A stretch of 64,000 nucleotides of DNA from Trebonia sp963734665. Lineage in GTDB: Bacteria > Actinomycetota > Actinomycetes > Streptosporangiales > Streptosporangiaceae. This document shows, piece after piece, positions 26,508 to 34,507 of the stretch; within the stretch, counting starts at the first letter, position 1, and each line of letters starts with the position of its first letter. Under the pieces are notes generated by a model. It made no database searches. It had not been told where the DNA came from and saw only the letters and a list, made by a program, of their open reading frames with translations. The DNA lies in contig CAVTIR010000004.1 in the NCBI GenBank assembly GCA_963734665.1, forward strand, positions 1,550,001 through 1,614,000, read 5' to 3'. Both the position numbers and the translations under genes were made by a program.

Positions 26508-27753
26508 CCAGGACTTCTACCGGTCGCACCTGGAAAACGACGTCATGGCCTGGTGGCTGGCCAACGGCCCGGACACGGAGTACGGCGGGGTCCGCACCTG
26601 CTTTGCCAACTCAGGCGACACGCTCGTCAGCACCGATAAGTACACCTGGTCCCAAGGCCGCTGGGTATGGCTCACGTCCCGGCTGTCCCGCGCCGCCCGC
26701 CGCGGGCTGCTCGGCATGGACCCGGACGCGCTGTTGGGCCATGCGGCTGGCACGGCAGAGTTCATCGCGGCGCACGCTCTCCTCGGCAACGGCACCACCG
26801 CTTACGTCATGGCCGCCGACGGGGCGGTCAAGCCCTATGGCGCGGACGGTGACCCGCATGCCAGCGTGTTCGCCGACCTGTTCGCGGCGCTCGGCTTCGC
26901 CGCCCTGGGCGGCGAGCTCGCCGTGACCGGGGCCACGCAGGGCCGCCCCTGGGGACAGCTGGCGGAGCAGCTGCTCGTGTCCGCCTGGGATCGGGTACTC
27001 GCCGGGACCGCGAAGAACGAGCCGTACCCGGTCGATCCCCGGTTCCGGTGCTTCGCCGAGCCGATGATGGTGATGCACGTCGGCGCCGAGCTGTACGCCG
27101 CAACCGGCTCGGGGAAGGCCGCCGAAATCGCCACGGCCGCAGCCGCGGACGCGCGGTCGGCGCTGTTCGTTGCCGGGACCGACGTGCACGACATGGCCCC
27201 CCGGCACGCGGACATGGACGACACGCTCCTGGCACGGCACCGGACGCCCGGTCACCTGCTCGAGTTCTTGTGGTTCCTGCAGCACGCCGCGACCGAGGTC
27301 CCTGGCGTGGCCAAGGTGGCTGACCCAGCGTGGATGGTCGGCGCCGCGCTCGGCGCGCTGGACCTCGGCTGGGATACCGCAGAGGGGGGGCTGCTGCGCT
27401 ATGCCGACACCGACGGCGGGGCGCCGCGCGGCAGGCTGCTTGACGACCGGTACGAGAGCCTGGTCACCCGCACCTGGGACACCAAGCTGTGGTGGCCGCA
27501 CGCCGAGGCGCTGTACGCCACGGCGCTGCTCGCCAGGTTGCACGGGAGCGCCGAACTGGCCACCTGGCGTGACCAGATCCACGAGTACACCTTCACCACC
27601 TTCCCCGAGGGACCCGGGCGGGAATGGACCCAGATCCGGGCCCGCGACGGGCGTCCGCTCGACGAGGTGGTTGCCCTCCCGGTGAAGGATCCATTCCACA
27701 TCGCGCGAGCCCTGCTCCTCCTCGTCGAACTGCGCGCGGAAACAGAGAACTGA
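26500..27753 (+). CDS. N-acylglucosamine 2-epimerase (AGE) family protein
   Basis: The 417-residue protein has the (alpha/alpha)6 AGE layout. Landmarks are SQGRWVWLTSRL near residue 50 (Arg of 'QgR--w'), DPHASVFADLFAALGFAALG, GTDVHDMAPRHADMDDTLLARHRTPGHLLEFLWFL (His-Pro-GH-E catalytic core, about 225-265), LLDDRYESLVTRTWDTKLWWPHAEALYA and VKDPFHIARALL at the end. Family members interconvert GlcNAc and ManNAc or other 2-epimeric sugars, or isomerise free sugars. Beside NagA- and NagB-like genes, a GlcNAc/ManNAc-type role is likely, but the exact substrate is inference. Confidence 0.85.
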   Translation: MPDQDFYRSHLENDVMAWWLANGPDTEYGGVRTCFANSGDTLVSTDKYTWSQGRWVWLTSRLSRAARRGLLGMDPDALLGHAAGTAEFIAAHALLGNGTTAYVMAADGAVKPYGADGDPHASVFADLFAALGFAALGGELAVTGATQGRPWGQLAEQLLVSAWDRVLAGTAKNEPYPVDPRFRCFAEPMMVMHVGAELYAATGSGKAAEIATAAAADARSALFVAGTDVHDMAPRHADMDDTLLARHRTPGHLLEFLWFLQHAATEVPGVAKVADPAWMVGAALGALDLGWDTAEGGLLRYADTDGGAPRGRLLDDRYESLVTRTWDTKLWWPHAEALYATALLARLHGSAELATWRDQIHEYTFTTFPEGPGREWTQIRARDGRPLDEVVALPVKDPFHIARALLLLVELRAETEN

Positions 27754-27767
27754 GAAACAGGAGACCG

Positions 27768-28523
27768 ATGCCCAGCATCGCCATATACCAGCATGTGCCC
27801 CGTGTGCTTCCTGACCGGGAAGCGCTTGGCGCCGCCGCCGCGGCGGACATCGGCGACGCGCTCAAGCGGCGGCTGGACAGTCAGCCCGGCGTACGGATCA
27901 TTTTCGCCAGCGCACCCAGCCAGGAGGCGACCCTGCGCTACCTCGCTGAGCGGACAGGAATCGACTGGAGCCGGGTCACAGCGTTCCACATGGACGAATA
28001 CCTCGGTCTCGCACCGGACGCACCCCAGCGATTCGGCAACTGGCTGCGTGAGGCGCTGCTCGACCGCGTTCCGGTCGGCACGGCCCACCTGATCGACCCG
28101 GGCGAGGACCCGCAGGCTACCGCCGACCGGTACAGCGCACTGCTGGCCGCCGCCCCGATCGACATCGTCTGCCTGGGCATCGGGGTCAACGGCCACCTCG
28201 CGTTCAACGACCCGCCGGCCGACTTCGCGGACACGGCGCTCGTCAAGGTGGTGACCCTCGACGAGGCAAGCCGCTCGCAGCAGGTCGACGACGGCTGCTT
28301 CACTACCCTCGACGAGGTGCCCGCACAAGCCGTCACGTTGACCATCCCCGCGCTGCTGTCCGCCGCCGAGCTGTTCTGCATGGTGCCAGGCGCGCAGAAG
28401 AAGCGCGCGGTCACCGACGCCCTGTACGGCCCGGTCGACGGATCTGTGCCCGCCAGCGCTCTGCGCACCCATCCGCAGGCCGCGATTTACGTCGACAAGG
28501 AGTCCGCACCCGATGCCCAGTGA
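27768..28523 (+). CDS. nagB: Glucosamine-6-phosphate deaminase (NagB)-like
   Basis: The 251-residue protein has the NagB/RpiA/SoL fold and the NagB motifs: IIFASAPSQEATLRYLAERTGIDWSRVTAFHMDEYLGLA (catalytic Asp in HMDEY), then LGIGVNGHLAFNDPPADFAD (GiG-nGHiaFNeP), and AVTLTIPALLSAAELFCMVPGAQKKRAV. NagB turns glucosamine-6-phosphate into fructose-6-phosphate and ammonia. AGGAG lies 5 bases before the ATG. Sequence differs from housekeeping NagB at several positions (ASAPSQE for the usual TGSTP), so another amino-sugar phosphate is possible. It overlaps the SIS gene by 11 bases. Confidence 0.85.
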   Translation: MPSIAIYQHVPRVLPDREALGAAAAADIGDALKRRLDSQPGVRIIFASAPSQEATLRYLAERTGIDWSRVTAFHMDEYLGLAPDAPQRFGNWLREALLDRVPVGTAHLIDPGEDPQATADRYSALLAAAPIDIVCLGIGVNGHLAFNDPPADFADTALVKVVTLDEASRSQQVDDGCFTTLDEVPAQAVTLTIPALLSAAELFCMVPGAQKKRAVTDALYGPVDGSVPASALRTHPQAAIYVDKESAPDAQ

Positions 28524-29280
28524 GCGCGCCGACATCACCCTGACCTACCTGCGCACGGTCACCGAACTCCTCGAGCGCATCCACGCCGAGGAATACGACG
28601 CGATCGGGCGGGCCGCCGAGGCTGTGGCGGCCCAGATCCGCCAGGACCGCCTCGTGCACATCTTCGGACCAGGGGGTCACTCCAACCTCGCCGCGCAGGA
28701 GGTGTTCTTCCGGGCCGGCGGGCTCATGCACGTCTCGGCGATCCTTGACGAGGGCACGCTGCTGTCTAACGGCGCGCTGCGCTCCATGGCGATCGAGCGC
28801 ACCCCCGGCTACGGCCGGGTGGTAATAGCCGACGCCGATCTCGGACCCGACGACCTGCTCATCCTGGTGAACGCCTACGGCATCAACGCCGCACTGATCG
28901 ACGCCGCACTCGAGGCAAAGCAGCGCGGTGCCACCGTCATCGGGTTCAGCTCCCGGGAGCACGCCGCCAGCACCGCACCCGGGCACCCCGCGCGGCACCC
29001 GTCCAAGGCGAACCTGCACGACCTCGTGGACATCGCCGTAGACACCAAGGTGCCAATCGGCGACGCCGTGATCAGGATCGACGGTGTCGGTGAGCCGATC
29101 GCGGCGGTGTCCACCTTCACCAATGCGTACGCACTCAACGCACTAGTGCTGCGCACGGTCGAGTCACTCGCCGCGTCCGGCATGGAACCGCCGGTGTGGC
29201 GCAGCGGCAACGCGCCAGGCGGCGACGAGGCGAACGCCAGGTTCCTTGCCAAGTTCCGGGACCGGGTGCGGAAACTGTGA
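28513..29280 (+). CDS. SIS-domain sugar-phosphate isomerase-like protein
   Basis: The 255-residue protein carries one sugar isomerase (SIS) domain of the UPF0309 kind: RLVHIFGPGGHSNLAAQEVFFRAGG (phosphosugar loop), LGPDDLLILVNAYGINAALIDAALEAKQRGATVIGFSS and DLVDIAVDTKVPIGDAVI. SIS domains isomerise or bind phosphosugars. The helical N-terminal arm (1-40) is typical of this subgroup. The reaction is unknown; it probably handles an intermediate between the epimerase and NagB/NagA steps. The NagA start overlaps its stop (GTGA). Confidence 0.82.
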   Translation: MPSERADITLTYLRTVTELLERIHAEEYDAIGRAAEAVAAQIRQDRLVHIFGPGGHSNLAAQEVFFRAGGLMHVSAILDEGTLLSNGALRSMAIERTPGYGRVVIADADLGPDDLLILVNAYGINAALIDAALEAKQRGATVIGFSSREHAASTAPGHPARHPSKANLHDLVDIAVDTKVPIGDAVIRIDGVGEPIAAVSTFTNAYALNALVLRTVESLAASGMEPPVWRSGNAPGGDEANARFLAKFRDRVRKL

Positions 29281-30404
29281 AGGTCACCGGGCGTGACCCG
29301 GTCACTGGGCAGACCCTGTGCGTCTGCATCGAGGGCGGCGTGATCGCCGAGGTGCGGAGGGTGAGCGGGGCCAGCGACCTGTGGATCTCGCCGGGTCTTG
29401 TCGACCTACAGGTCAACGGGTTCGCGGGGCACGACGTCAACCACGCGGAGGCGTCTGCCGACACGGTCGCCGGTCTAGTGCGCGCCCTGTGGCGAGTCGG
29501 CGTGACTACTGTGCTGCCGACCGTGGTGACCGGTGACGAGCAGCACATCACCCGCGCGGTAGCGAATATCGCCCGGGCAAGGGACACTGACCCGGCCGTG
29601 GCGCACGCGATTCCCTACGTGCACGTGGAGGGACCGTTCCTCTCCGATCAGGAGGGGCCGCGCGGCGTGCACGACCCCCGGCACATCCGGCCCGCCAGCA
29701 TCGCGGAGCTGGGGCACTGGGGGGACCTGGTTGGCATGGTCACGGTGTCGCCGCATGACGACGCGGCAATCGACTTCATCCGGGCGGCGACCCGCGCGGG
29801 CGTGCGTTGCGCGATCGGGCATACGCATGCCGATCCCGGGCAGATCACCCGGGCCGTTGACGCCGGTGCCGAACTGTGCACCCATCTCGGCAACGGCGCC
29901 CACGCGACGCTACCGCGGCATCCCAACTACCTGTGGGCGCAGCTCGCCGACGACCGGCTGGCCGCCGGGTTCATCGCCGACGGCCACCACCTGCCGGCCG
30001 ACACGTTCAAGGCCATGCTCCGGGCAAAAGGCGTGGACCGCGCCCATCTGGTGTCGGACTGCACGGAACTGGGCGGGATGCCGCCTGGCCGGTACCGCAC
30101 GCAAGTGGGCGGCGAGGTGGAACTGTCCCCGGGGGGACGGCTTTCCTATGTGGGCACTCCGTTCCTTGCAGGCGCCTCACGTTCGCTGGCCGACGGGGTG
30201 GCGACCGCGATAACGATGGCCAATCTGACGCTGGCGACGGCACTGCGCCTCGCCACGGTCAATCCGGGCAAGTTCGCAGGCGGGCGGGGCGTGCTGCGCC
30301 CCGGTGCCCCGGCGGACCTGATCACCTTCGCCTGGCAGCCAGGTGACGCCGCGCTGGACGTGCGGACGGTGGTCGCCAACGGTGCCGTGGTGGTGAGCGA
30401 GTGA
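29277..30404 (+). CDS. nagA: N-acetylglucosamine-6-phosphate deacetylase (NagA)-like
   Basis: The 375-residue amidohydrolase shows the NagA series: WISPGLVDLQVNGFAGHDVN, HVEGPFLSDQEGPRGVHDPRHI (metal-bridging Glu), CAIGHTHADPGQITRAVDAGAELCTHLGNGAHATLPRHPNYLWAQLADDRLAAGFIADGHHLP and HLVSDCTELGGMPPGRYR (catalytic Asp in SDC). Known members remove acetyl from GlcNAc-6-P. The 'HLGNGAH' in place of 'HLFNAM' and 'SDCTELGGM' in place of 'TDAM-A-G' place it in a divergent branch, so the acyl group or sugar may differ. GTG start overlaps the SIS stop, and its own stop overlaps the next GTG. Confidence 0.85.
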   Translation: MKVTGRDPVTGQTLCVCIEGGVIAEVRRVSGASDLWISPGLVDLQVNGFAGHDVNHAEASADTVAGLVRALWRVGVTTVLPTVVTGDEQHITRAVANIARARDTDPAVAHAIPYVHVEGPFLSDQEGPRGVHDPRHIRPASIAELGHWGDLVGMVTVSPHDDAAIDFIRAATRAGVRCAIGHTHADPGQITRAVDAGAELCTHLGNGAHATLPRHPNYLWAQLADDRLAAGFIADGHHLPADTFKAMLRAKGVDRAHLVSDCTELGGMPPGRYRTQVGGEVELSPGGRLSYVGTPFLAGASRSLADGVATAITMANLTLATALRLATVNPGKFAGGRGVLRPGAPADLITFAWQPGDAALDVRTVVANGAVVVSE

Positions 30405-31645
30405 GCCTGCAGGTGGGCGTCGCGACCCTCGACTGCACGCCGCCGGCCGGCCTCGCCATGTCCGGTTTCGCAGCGCGGACGGAGCGGGCGGCTGGTGCCC
30501 ACGACGCGATCACCGTGCGGGCGCTGGCGGTCGACGAAACCGTTCTCGTCACGGTCGACGCGTGTGGCTTGCACGAGGACTTCTGCGCCCGAGTCCGCGC
30601 GAAGGTGCCCGGCACGGTGGTGCTCACCGCGACGCACACGCACGGCGGCCCGGCCACCGTGCCCGGACGGCTCGGCGGCCCCGTCGATCCCGGTTATCTA
30701 GATGCGCTGCATGTCGCCTGCGTCGCGGCTGCACGCCACGCCCGCGCCGTCAGGGCGAGTGCCAGCCTAGAGGTGGGAGTCGCCGCGGATCCGGGGGTCG
30801 CGCGGAACCGCCGCCGCGCTGACGGTCTGGTGTTCGCGCCGCTGACCGTGGCGCGGTTCCGCCGCGCGGACGGCAGGATTGCGGCCAGCGTGGTCAGCTA
30901 CCCATGCCATCCGGTCGTTCTGGGGCCAGACAACCTGCTCTGGACCGCGGACTACCCGGGCGTCGTGCGCGGCGTGGTCGAGGCGGCCGACCCGGGATCG
31001 GTCTGCCTGTTCCTGACCGGATGCTGCGGCGAGCTGAACACAGGCCACAGCGCGCACGCCTCGATGACGCTGGAAGAAGCCGGGGACAGGTCGTTCGCCG
31101 CCGCGGAACGGATCGGCCGGCTGATCGGTCTAGCCGCGCTGGCCGCGCCAACCCGCCAGCTTTCTGATCCGCCTGGCGCCGCCGCCGTGTCAGGCGAAAT
31201 CGCGCTGCCGTTGCAGCCGGCTGATCCGGCGGCCGCGGCAACGCTGTCCGAAGGCTGGGCCAGCGAAATCGCGACGGCTGACCTGGGCCGGCGCGCCTTG
31301 CTGTGTAGCTGGGAGGACTGGGCACGCGAGGTGGCACCGCGGACGGCGACGTCGTGGACGGCACGGGTAACGGTGCTGCGCTGGGGCGGGCTGCGGATCG
31401 TCGCGCTGCCCGGCGAGCCGTTCTCGGTGACAGCACGGCGGACCGCCGAACTGGTGCCGGGCGAGTGCCTGGTCATCGGCTACGCCGACGGCAGCCCTGG
31501 CTACCTGCCCCCGGCAGAGGAGTTCCCTTACGGTGGCTACGAAATCGACGAGGCGCATCGCTACTACGGGATGCCGGCCCCCTTCGCGCCAGGCGCCGCC
31601 GAGTCCCTCACCCAGTTGGCGGCCGACCTGTCCGGACAGTTGTGA
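30401..31645 (+). CDS. Neutral/alkaline ceramidase-like hydrolase, cytosolic
   Basis: The 414-residue protein resembles the N-terminal catalytic part of neutral/alkaline ceramidases (amide hydrolases): VGVATLDCTPPAGLAMSGFAAR at the start, VLTATHTHGGPATVPG (zinc-ligand 'THTH-gp'), VVSYPCHPVVLGPDNLLWTADYPG, LTGCCGELNTG in place of the 'GD-sPN' loop, and LPGEPFSVTARRTAEL near the end. There is no signal peptide or lipid-binding C-terminal domain. In this operon it more likely cleaves the N-acyl group of an amino sugar or related amide than a ceramide; that is inference. The start is coupled (GTGA) to NagA. Confidence 0.7.
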   Translation: MSLQVGVATLDCTPPAGLAMSGFAARTERAAGAHDAITVRALAVDETVLVTVDACGLHEDFCARVRAKVPGTVVLTATHTHGGPATVPGRLGGPVDPGYLDALHVACVAAARHARAVRASASLEVGVAADPGVARNRRRADGLVFAPLTVARFRRADGRIAASVVSYPCHPVVLGPDNLLWTADYPGVVRGVVEAADPGSVCLFLTGCCGELNTGHSAHASMTLEEAGDRSFAAAERIGRLIGLAALAAPTRQLSDPPGAAAVSGEIALPLQPADPAAAATLSEGWASEIATADLGRRALLCSWEDWAREVAPRTATSWTARVTVLRWGGLRIVALPGEPFSVTARRTAELVPGECLVIGYADGSPGYLPPAEEFPYGGYEIDEAHRYYGMPAPFAPGAAESLTQLAADLSGQL

Positions 31646-31691
31646 CCATCTCCACTATGCCATGCAACCATGCGAACCAAGGGAGTGAGCA

Positions 31692-33035
31692 ATGACACCG
31701 CTGCGCCGAAACGGAGAGGCCCCTCCGGTGCGCATGGCTCATCTCGGCCTCGGCGCGTTTCACCGGTCGCACCAGGCGTGGTGGACCGCCAAGGTCGGAG
31801 GGTCCGACCCATGGGGTATCGCCGCATTCACCGGTCGCAGCGCCGTCGCCGCGTCGGTCCTCACCGCCCAGGGCGGGTTGTACACGCTGCTGGTCCGTGG
31901 CGCGAATGAGGACCAGGCCGAGGTGGTCTCGTCCATCTCCCACGCGTTCGACGGCGCCGATACCGCCAAGTTCGCCACCTACCTCGCCGATCCAGCCGTA
32001 CGGGTGCTCACCCTCACCGTCACGGAGGCGGGCTACTGCCGCGACGGCAACGGCAACGTGGACCGCAGCGATCCGGCGGTGGCCGCCGACCTCGCGGCCC
32101 TCGCTGGCGACGACCTGCCGCTGCGCACCGCGCCAGGCCGCGTCGTGGCCGGGCTTCGGGCGCGTATGCACGCGGACTCTGGACCCATTGCCGTGGTTCC
32201 CTGCGACAACCTGACCGGCAACGGTGACGTGCTCCGCCGCGTGGTGCTTGATCTCGCCGAGCAGGTCGATTCCCGGCTGGCCACCTGGATCGGCGACTCG
32301 GTGTCGTTCGTGTGCACCGCCGTGGACCGGATCACCCCGAGCGCCACCGCCGAGGACGAAGTCTGCGCCGCCCGGCTGACCGGCCGGACCGACCGGGCTC
32401 CCGTGGTAACTGAGCCATTCCGTGAATGGGTTCTCGCCGGGGACTTCCCGGGCGGCCGGCCGCCGTGGCAGAAGGCGGACGCCCGGTTCGTCGATGATGT
32501 CACCCCGTATGAGCAACGCAAGCTCTGGCTGCTCAACGGCGCGCACTCCATACTGGCCTACGGAGGACTGCTGCGCGGCCACGCCACGATCGCCGACGCC
32601 TTCGCCGACGAGAGCTGCCGCGGCTGGGTCCACGACTGGTGGTCGGAGGCGTCCAGGCACCTGCCGCAGTCCACCGGATCGCTGGCTGGCTACGAGGCGC
32701 AACTCAGCAGCCGGTTCGCTAACCCGCGCATCCGGCACCTGCTGACCCAGGTCGCGGCGGATGGAACGCAGAAACTTCGGATGCGCGGCGTGCCTATCCT
32801 GCGCCGCGAGCTCGCCGCGGGCCGTCGTGGTGTGGCCGCGCTGCGAATGATCGCGTGCTGGATCGCCTATGTGCGCACCGAGCCTTCCGGTCTGGCCGAT
32901 CCGCTCGCCGCCCGGCTGCTGGTCAGCCAGCGAAACAAGGACCTGCTCGCCTTCGTCGCCCCAGACCTTGCCGAGGACGACGCGGTCGTCGCCGACCTCG
33001 ACGAACTAGTAGCCCGGTACCGGAAAGGACAGTGA
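31692..33035 (+). CDS. Mannitol dehydrogenase-family oxidoreductase (polyol/uronate)
   Basis: The 447-residue NAD(P)-dependent enzyme belongs to the long-chain polyol dehydrogenase family (mannitol dehydrogenase, fructuronate reductase UxuB, tagaturonate reductase). N-terminal nucleotide-binding region: MAHLGLGAFHRSHQAWWTAK. Mid-region: VVPCDNLTGNGDVLRRVVLD and SFVCTAVDRITPSA. Catalytic region: FVDDVTPYEQRKLWLLNGAHSILAYGG, with the Lys-x5-Asn-x2-His set (K-LWLLN-GAH). It probably oxidises or reduces a ketose or keto-sugar acid. The downstream larA GTG overlaps its stop. Confidence 0.88.
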   Translation: MTPLRRNGEAPPVRMAHLGLGAFHRSHQAWWTAKVGGSDPWGIAAFTGRSAVAASVLTAQGGLYTLLVRGANEDQAEVVSSISHAFDGADTAKFATYLADPAVRVLTLTVTEAGYCRDGNGNVDRSDPAVAADLAALAGDDLPLRTAPGRVVAGLRARMHADSGPIAVVPCDNLTGNGDVLRRVVLDLAEQVDSRLATWIGDSVSFVCTAVDRITPSATAEDEVCAARLTGRTDRAPVVTEPFREWVLAGDFPGGRPPWQKADARFVDDVTPYEQRKLWLLNGAHSILAYGGLLRGHATIADAFADESCRGWVHDWWSEASRHLPQSTGSLAGYEAQLSSRFANPRIRHLLTQVAADGTQKLRMRGVPILRRELAAGRRGVAALRMIACWIAYVRTEPSGLADPLAARLLVSQRNKDLLAFVAPDLAEDDAVVADLDELVARYRKGQ

Positions 33036-33070
33036 TCGCCGTGACCCGCATCCTTGGTTCGGCGCAGGAA
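33013..33070 (+). repeat. Right copy of the 58-bp direct repeat
   Basis: Covers the last dehydrogenase codons, the GGAAAGGA ribosome site and the first larA codons; 54/58 identical to 17281-17338. This copy is the parental one because it is part of intact genes. Confidence 0.85.
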
Positions 33071-34306
33071 ACCCTGGCGCCGCAGGACATCGACACGTTC
33101 GTCCGCGAGGCGCTCGACGCCGATGATTACGCCGGCAAGCGGGTCTGTGTGCTGGTTCCCGACGCCACCCGCAGCTGCCCGCTGCCGCAGGTGCTGGACA
33201 GCGTGCACGCCGCGCTGCACGGCCGGGCGGCCGAGCTGACCTTCATGGTGGCGCTTGGCACGCATCCCCGAATGACCGAGCAGCAGCTCGCGGCGCTGTT
33301 CGGCTACTCGCCCGGCAACAGCGGGCAGCGGTACCCGGGCGTGAAGATTCGCAACCACGAATGGTGGCAGCCGGAAATGCTCGTGCCGGTCGGCACCATC
33401 CCCGGCTCTGCACTCGCGGAGCTGTCCGAGGGCAGGATCTGCGATCCGGTGCAGGTGCGGCTCAACCGGGCCGTGGTGGATAGCGACGTGACCCTCGTCG
33501 TCGGGCCCGTGTTCCCGCACGAGGTTGTGGGTTTTTCCGGGGGAAACAAGTACCTGTTCCCCGGTGTTGCCGGCCAGGAGGTGATCGACGTATCGCACTG
33601 GCTGGGCGCCCTCATCACCAGCGCCGAGATCATCGGCACCCGGGGCATGACGCCGGTCAGAGAACTGATCAACCGGGCCGCCGAGCTGGTGCCCGCTGAA
33701 CTGCGCTGCTTCAGCCTGGTCGTCGAGTCAGGCACGACTGATCTGCATGCCATCACCTACGGCGGCACGCAGGACGCCTGGGCGGCGGCAGCCGAGATCA
33801 CAGCCGATGTCCACGTGACGTACCTCAACGCCCCGGTGCGGCGTGTCCTGTCCATGGTGTCGGGGCGATACGACGAGCTGTGGACCGCAGCCAAGGGTAT
33901 GTACAAGGTGGAGCCTGTCGTGGCCGACGGCGGCCAGGTAGTGCTGTACGCGCCCCAGGTGACCGAGGTCAGCCGCACCCACGGCGCGGTGATCGCCGAG
34001 GTGGGCTATCACTGCCGGGACTACTTCACCCAGCAGTGGGACCGCTTCAAAGACCTGCCCTGGGGCGTGCTGGCGCACTCCACGCACCTGCGCGGCGGCG
34101 GCAGCTACGACGAGGAAACCGGCGAGCACTGCCGCATCGAGGTCACGCTCGCCACCGGGATCGACGCCGAGACAACCCGCGCACTCGGATTGTCCTACCT
34201 GGACCCCAGGTCTATTAAGGTCGCCGAATGGGAACAGGACCCTGGCACACTCGTGGTGCCTGACGCGGGCGAAATCCTGTACAAGCTGAGGTCGCAGCGC
34301 GGCTAG
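33032..34306 (+). CDS. larA: LarA-family nickel-pincer hydroxyacid racemase/epimerase
   Basis: The 424-residue protein matches LarA. N-terminal DATRSCPLPQVLD holds the substrate-binding region. ALGTHPRMTE, FPHEVVGFSGGNKYLFPGVAG and DVSHWLGA carry the three His and the Lys that in lactate racemase hold the nickel-pincer nucleotide. The C-terminal KMYKVEP-like and RGGGSYDEETGEH segments also fit. The wider family includes racemases and epimerases of other 2-hydroxy acids, gluconate among them. Next to a polyol/uronate dehydrogenase, a sugar-acid 2-epimerase is plausible. LarB, LarC and LarE for cofactor synthesis are not in the window. GTG 33041 is an alternative start. Confidence 0.87.
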   Translation: MIAVTRILGSAQETLAPQDIDTFVREALDADDYAGKRVCVLVPDATRSCPLPQVLDSVHAALHGRAAELTFMVALGTHPRMTEQQLAALFGYSPGNSGQRYPGVKIRNHEWWQPEMLVPVGTIPGSALAELSEGRICDPVQVRLNRAVVDSDVTLVVGPVFPHEVVGFSGGNKYLFPGVAGQEVIDVSHWLGALITSAEIIGTRGMTPVRELINRAAELVPAELRCFSLVVESGTTDLHAITYGGTQDAWAAAAEITADVHVTYLNAPVRRVLSMVSGRYDELWTAAKGMYKVEPVVADGGQVVLYAPQVTEVSRTHGAVIAEVGYHCRDYFTQQWDRFKDLPWGVLAHSTHLRGGGSYDEETGEHCRIEVTLATGIDAETTRALGLSYLDPRSIKVAEWEQDPGTLVVPDAGEILYKLRSQRG

Positions 34307-34507
34307 TGGTCGCGCCCGTTTATTCGTCGGAGGTGCGTGGGGCTTCAGGGTTCGGGGGCGTGGCCGGCACCGGCGGGGCGGGCGGGTGGCTCCGTAGGTT
34401 CGCTGCGGTGTGCGCCTGCGCCGCCGCCGGTGTCCGGGTGCGGGGCACGTCCGGCTTGCCGGCGTGGCATTCGTGGTTTTGTCGGTGTGCTGTGCTGTCA
34501 TAGTCTC

